Origin: Dehalococcoidia bacterium | Lineage (GTDB): Bacteria; Chloroflexota; Dehalococcoidia; Dehalococcoidales; Fen-1064 | Direction of reading: 5' to 3' | NCBI GenBank assembly: GCA_003153955.1 | Contig: PMCB01000075.1 | Location: 18,185-25,133, forward strand | Length of the DNA: 6,949 bases | Shown: positions 3,452 to 6,949 of the stretch, piece after piece | Layout of the letters: each line of letters starts with the position of its first letter | Position numbering within the stretch: the first letter of the stretch is position 1 | The notes under the pieces: model-generated | What the model was told of the DNA's origin: nothing | What the model saw: only the letters and a program-made list of their open reading frames with translations | Database searches by the model: none | Translations under genes and position numbers: made by a program

Positions 3452-6259
3452 ATGGAAACGCCTGATTCGAAATTAGTCACCCCCCGTGAAATCGCGCTTC
3501 TTTCTGCCGATGAAGCCTACAAAAAGCTCAACAGCAGCCAGAAGGGTTTAACTACCGCCAAAGCCGCGGAGAGCCGCGCTCAGTTCGGGACTAACTTCCT
3601 GCCGGAGCTGCCCACTCCACCCATCTGGAAAAAATTCCTCCTGCAGTTCCGCGATTTATTCGCCGTGCTTCTTTTAATCGCCGCCGGTATCTCCTTTGTC
3701 GCTTATATCCTCGGCGGCCGCGACCTTTATTCGCTGAAAGTCTGCATTGCCATCATCTGCGTTGTCCTGCTGAATGCCTCCATCGGGTTTGTGCAGGGTT
3801 ACATGGCGGAGCGCGCTACTTCCATGCTGCAGAAACTGGTGCCGCACAATGCGCGCGTCTTACGTGACGGGGGAGAAGTCATTATTCCGACTACCGAGCT
3901 TGTTCCCGGCGATATCATTCTGCTGGAAGAAGGCGATGATGTGCCTGCCGACGCCCGTCTCGTCCGCGCCTACGAGTTATCCACCAGCGAGATCAGTTTG
4001 ACCGGCGAAAGCACTCCGGTAAAGAAAACTGCCGACCCGGTGATGGAAACACTGCTGGCAGAAACAGAACTGCCGAATCTGGTGTTTATGAGCACCACGG
4101 TTTCCCGCGGCTCCGGCGTCGGTATTGTCTACGGTACCGGCCTGAATACCCAGTTCGGGCGTGTGTACCGTCTGAGCTCTCAGGTCAGCGAGAGATTGAG
4201 TCCCTTGCAAATGGAATTGGCTACCATGGCAAAAATGGTCTCTATTGCCGCCGTTGCCATCGGTATTGTGATGTTTGTTCTGGGGCATTTCCTGGGCCTG
4301 ACATTAATCGAGAACCTCTTATTCGCCCTGGGTGTCATGGTGTGTTTGGTTCCTGAGGGAATGCCGGCGACTTTAACTGTTTCCCTGGCTCTCGGCGTTT
4401 CTTACATGGCTAAAGGTAAGGTGCTCATTAAAAGGCTTTCGACTTTGGAAACTTTGGGTGCCACCACCGTTATCTGCACCGATAAAACCGGCACCTTGAC
4501 CCGCGGCCAAATGACGATGGTCGCGATGTATGTCGACGGCAAAGAATTTCGGGTTACCGGTACCGGTTACGCGCCGGTGGGAAACATTGAAGATGCCAAG
4601 GGGAAGAAAATAACTATTCTTGATGATTCTTTGCTTGAAGCGGTAAAATGTGCTGCCCTTTGCACCACGGCGCGCCTGGTTCCTCCTCAGGATGCCGGTG
4701 AAGAATGGAAAGTCATCGGCGACCCTACCGAAGGGGCGTTACTGACGGCCGCCGCCAAAGTGGGCTTAACCGCCGATGAATTGGCTAAAAAATATCCCCG
4801 GTTTGCGCTGCTGCCGTTTGATTCCGGCCGCATGCGGATGTCATCCGTCCAGAAAGTCGGTGACACCTATATGGCCTATATCAAAGGCGCGCCGACCGCG
4901 GTTATCGAACGCTGTACCCATGTTCTGGAAAACGGCCGGGAAAAAGCCTGGAGCGAACAGGAGCGTCAGGTCGCCGTCGAGCAGAATAACGCCATGGCCG
5001 AGCGCAGTTTGCGTGTGTTGGCTCTTGCCCGAAAGGCTTTGACGCCGGAAATCGCTAACCGCAAGCAGTCGGGTGAAATCGAGGAAGGCCTATGTTTCCT
5101 GGGGCTGGCGGGTCTAATGGACCCGCCGCGGGCCGACGTTATTGAAGCGGTCAAAGCCACCCGTACCGCCGGTTTGCGCATTATCATGATTACCGGCGAT
5201 TTCGGACTGACCGCCGACGGTATTGCCCACGCCACCGGCATCTCGCAGGAAAGGCTGACCCGGATTATTACCGGTTACGACCTTGATAACCTGAGCGAAG
5301 AGGATTTAAAGAAAGAATTGACTGAACACCGCGAGATTATTTTCGCGCGTGCCACACCGGAGCATAAATTGCGCGTGGTCACCGCTTTAGAGTCTCTTGG
5401 TGAGGTTGTCGCCGTCACCGGTGACGGCGTAAACGATGCCGTAGCTTTGAAACAGGCGGATATCGGTATCGCCATGGGGTTGGCCGGCACCGATGTCGCC
5501 CGGGCCGCCTCGGAAATGGTGCTGCTGGATGATTCCTTTGCTTCGATTATCCATGCCGTCAGGTACGGCCGCTCGATTTATGATAATATCCGCCGCGTGG
5601 TTATCTATCTTTTCTCCCATAATATGGCCGAACTGATGCCTTATCTGTTCGCCACGGTTGCGCGTATTCCCTTAGTGCCTCTGAATGCGCTTCAGGTGCT
5701 GGCCATCGACCTCGGCTCCGATGTTTTGCCTGCGCTGGCGCTTGGCGGCGAGGCTCCTGAACCGGATGTCATGCAGCGTCCCCCCCGTCCCAGAAAATCC
5801 CGCTTATTGGACAGGAATACCATCGGACGCATTCTTTTTCTGGGTGGTATTCAGTCTACCGGCGCCATTGTCGCATTTGTTACCGTGTTGTTGATGGGTG
5901 GTTGGGTCTGGGGCACCACTTTGCCTATGCATGACGCGCTCTACCGCCATGCCATTACCGCCACCCAGGCGGCAATTGTGGTTTCTCAGATTTTTAATAG
6001 TTTTGCGGTAAGGACTTCTTTTGATTCGGTGTTTAAAAAAGGGCTGTTCTCTAACCGCAGATTATTATTCGCTCAGATTTTCTCCGTCTTCCTGATTTGC
6101 CTTATCAGTTATTGGCAGCCTATTCAGAGTATTTTCAATACGGCGCCGTTGACTGCCTATGATTGGATCATCGTCACCGGTTTTGGCGCCCTGTTATTTG
6201 CCGCGGAAGAAATTCGCAAGGCGGTTTTACGGGCGCGGGTTCGGAACCGCACAATATAA
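3452..6259 (+). CDS. P2-type cation-transporting P-type ATPase
   Basis: This is a full-length 935-residue ATP-driven cation pump of the inner membrane. It has an N-terminal cation-ATPase domain (about 10-75), then M1/M2 (about 62-115). The actuator loop carries TGES (184-187). M3/M4 (262-316) contain PEGMPA (301-306). The phosphorylated aspartate is D344 in DKTGTLT, the nucleotide domain has KGAP (478-481), and the hinge motifs are DPPR (557-560), TGDF (581-584) and GDGVND (657-662). Six C-terminal helices follow (about 716-920). Ligand-site residues E302 (M4), N724 and E727 (M5), and D753 and D757 (IDLGSD, M6) match Na+,K+-ATPase positions better than SERCA. M8 has Q846 and N849. The type IB heavy-metal CPx motif is absent, so Na+, Ca2+ or another non-heavy-metal cation is the likely substrate. 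AGGA (3440-3443) is a modest ribosome binding site. The RCK gene begins 11 bp after the stop, indicating an operon. Confidence 0.93.
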   Translation: METPDSKLVTPREIALLSADEAYKKLNSSQKGLTTAKAAESRAQFGTNFLPELPTPPIWKKFLLQFRDLFAVLLLIAAGISFVAYILGGRDLYSLKVCIAIICVVLLNASIGFVQGYMAERATSMLQKLVPHNARVLRDGGEVIIPTTELVPGDIILLEEGDDVPADARLVRAYELSTSEISLTGESTPVKKTADPVMETLLAETELPNLVFMSTTVSRGSGVGIVYGTGLNTQFGRVYRLSSQVSERLSPLQMELATMAKMVSIAAVAIGIVMFVLGHFLGLTLIENLLFALGVMVCLVPEGMPATLTVSLALGVSYMAKGKVLIKRLSTLETLGATTVICTDKTGTLTRGQMTMVAMYVDGKEFRVTGTGYAPVGNIEDAKGKKITILDDSLLEAVKCAALCTTARLVPPQDAGEEWKVIGDPTEGALLTAAAKVGLTADELAKKYPRFALLPFDSGRMRMSSVQKVGDTYMAYIKGAPTAVIERCTHVLENGREKAWSEQERQVAVEQNNAMAERSLRVLALARKALTPEIANRKQSGEIEEGLCFLGLAGLMDPPRADVIEAVKATRTAGLRIIMITGDFGLTADGIAHATGISQERLTRIITGYDLDNLSEEDLKKELTEHREIIFARATPEHKLRVVTALESLGEVVAVTGDGVNDAVALKQADIGIAMGLAGTDVARAASEMVLLDDSFASIIHAVRYGRSIYDNIRRVVIYLFSHNMAELMPYLFATVARIPLVPLNALQVLAIDLGSDVLPALALGGEAPEPDVMQRPPRPRKSRLLDRNTIGRILFLGGIQSTGAIVAFVTVLLMGGWVWGTTLPMHDALYRHAITATQAAIVVSQIFNSFAVRTSFDSVFKKGLFSNRRLLFAQIFSVFLICLISYWQPIQSIFNTAPLTAYDWIIVTGFGALLFAAEEIRKAVLRARVRNRTI

Positions 6260-6270
6260 GGGAGGTATGT

Positions 6271-6924
6271 ATGCATATCATTATTATCGGTTGCGGGCGT
6301 GTTGGAGCGCGGCTTGCTTCGCTGTTAAGCAGTTCCGGTCACTCGGTCGTGGTGATTGATAAAAATCCGGAAGCTTTTGAGCGTCTGGAACCTTCGTTCA
6401 AAGGTAAAACGATCGAGGGCGTCGGATTCGATCGTAAAACGCTGCTTGATGCCGGCATCGAACAAGCCGATGCGCTGGCGGCTGTCACCAACGGCGATAA
6501 TTCCAACGTCGTCGTGGCCTCTATCGCGGCGCAGGATTTTCATGTGCCCCGGGTGGTGGCCCGTATCAACGACCCTGTCCGGGCGGAGATTTTCCCCAAG
6601 CTGGGGATTACCACCATTTCATCCACGCTCTGGACATCCGGCCGCATCTTTGAATACCTTATCTCGCCGGAATTGCATAATGTCTTCAGTGTCGGCAGCG
6701 CCGGCGTCCAGCTTTACGAATTTGAAGTGCAGCCTGTTCTAGTCGACCGTAATGTGAAGGACCTCAATGTGTCCAATGAAATCCGGGTGGTGGCAATTAC
6801 CCGCGAAGGTGTTGGTTTTATTCCCGTTCTCGGTTCTATTTTCAAACGCCGCGACCGGGTTTTAGTGGCCGTGGATACCAGGTCGATTGATAAGCTCCGG
6901 GCAATGCTCGGGTTAACAAACTGA
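6271..6924 (+). CDS. trkA: TrkA/KtrA-like RCK potassium-channel regulator
   Basis: This 217-residue cytoplasmic protein has the usual length for single-unit KtrA/TrkA-family regulators, which bind nucleotide and gate a TrkH/KtrB K+ channel. The RCK_N Rossmann domain (1-about 130) opens with MHIIIIGCGRVG, whose GxGxxG glycines are G7, G9 and G12. It ends its second strand in D30, the acidic residue expected to contact the adenosine ribose, and it carries the VARINDP segment at 96-102. A RCK_C domain follows (about 140-215). The start at 6271 is chosen because GGGAGG (6260-6265) lies 5 nt before it and the protein then begins directly with the first beta strand. An in-frame ATG at 6163 would add 36 residues that overlap the ATPase gene and have no domain character. 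Co-transcription with the ATPase is very likely. No membrane channel is within the window. Confidence 0.9.
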   Translation: MHIIIIGCGRVGARLASLLSSSGHSVVVIDKNPEAFERLEPSFKGKTIEGVGFDRKTLLDAGIEQADALAAVTNGDNSNVVVASIAAQDFHVPRVVARINDPVRAEIFPKLGITTISSTLWTSGRIFEYLISPELHNVFSVGSAGVQLYEFEVQPVLVDRNVKDLNVSNEIRVVAITREGVGFIPVLGSIFKRRDRVLVAVDTRSIDKLRAMLGLTN

Positions 6925-6945
6925 TGTTGGAGGAGGGCAGTAAAT

Positions 6946-6949
6946 ATGA
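6946..6949 (+). CDS. Start of the next gene in the operon (cut by the window edge)
   Basis: A strong ribosome binding site, AGGAGG (6931-6936) within GGAGGAGGG, is followed after 9 nt by ATG at 6946. Only four bases of the gene are visible, so the product cannot be read. In TrkA/KtrA-type loci, a second RCK protein or the TrkH/KtrB channel is the common neighbour, which is inference only. An alternative ATG at 6924, overlapping the preceding stop codon, is in an open frame but has no ribosome binding site. Confidence 0.55.

Noticed and set aside
3977..5620. Several antisense reading frames inside the ATPase gene
   Set aside because: They lie opposite a conserved, full-length pump gene with every catalytic motif intact, and they have no domain-like sequence of their own.
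6163..6270. Upstream in-frame start for the RCK gene
   Set aside because: It would overlap the ATPase coding region by 97 bases. The extra residues lack domain character, and the ATG at 6271 has a strong ribosome binding site and starts directly at the first beta strand of the Rossmann fold.

Overview
The window is ordinary chromosomal DNA of about 50% GC from a bacterium. The mix of genes suggests an environmental anaerobe, and Dehalococcoidia/Chloroflexota or a similar sediment lineage is my best guess: a DsrE-type protein, a double-hot-dog MaoC-like protein, a sugar-isomerase-type TIM barrel and an RCK protein directly behind a P-type ATPase. That assignment is inference, because no marker gene here settles it. 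No phage, transposase, CRISPR array or rRNA is visible.

Left half (1-2787) holds three minus-strand genes, each apparently its own transcription unit. A DsrE/DsrF/DrsH-like gene is cut by the left edge (1-209). Next is a 414-residue MaoC/FAS1-like dehydratase-family protein (488-1732), with a strong sigma-70-type promoter, a palindrome at its expected transcription start and a good intrinsic terminator. Third is a 272-residue xylose-isomerase-like TIM barrel protein (1969-2787), again with its own promoter and a terminator-like hairpin. Both complete enzymes lack expected catalytic or metal-binding residues, so their family names should not be read as proven activities.

The middle (2788-3451) has no protein gene. 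It holds a REP-like hairpin, an 11-bp direct repeat pair, an AT-rich repeated stretch with TTCGAA palindromes, a complete tRNA-His (GTG) on the minus strand with its own promoter, and a short divergent control region with three spaced TGCATCC copies.

Right half (3452-6949) is a plus-strand operon for cation homeostasis: a 935-residue P2-type cation ATPase, a 217-residue TrkA/KtrA-like RCK regulator 11 bp behind it, and the ribosome binding site and first codon of a third gene at the right edge. The membrane ligand residues of the ATPase look more like Na+,K+-ATPase than SERCA. With a K+-channel regulator as partner, this suggests that active Na+ (or other cation) export and K+ uptake are expressed together. 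I saw no clearly undescribed system. The most interesting points are this pairing, the altered active sites in the two left-hand enzymes, and the palindromic operator candidates at their promoters.
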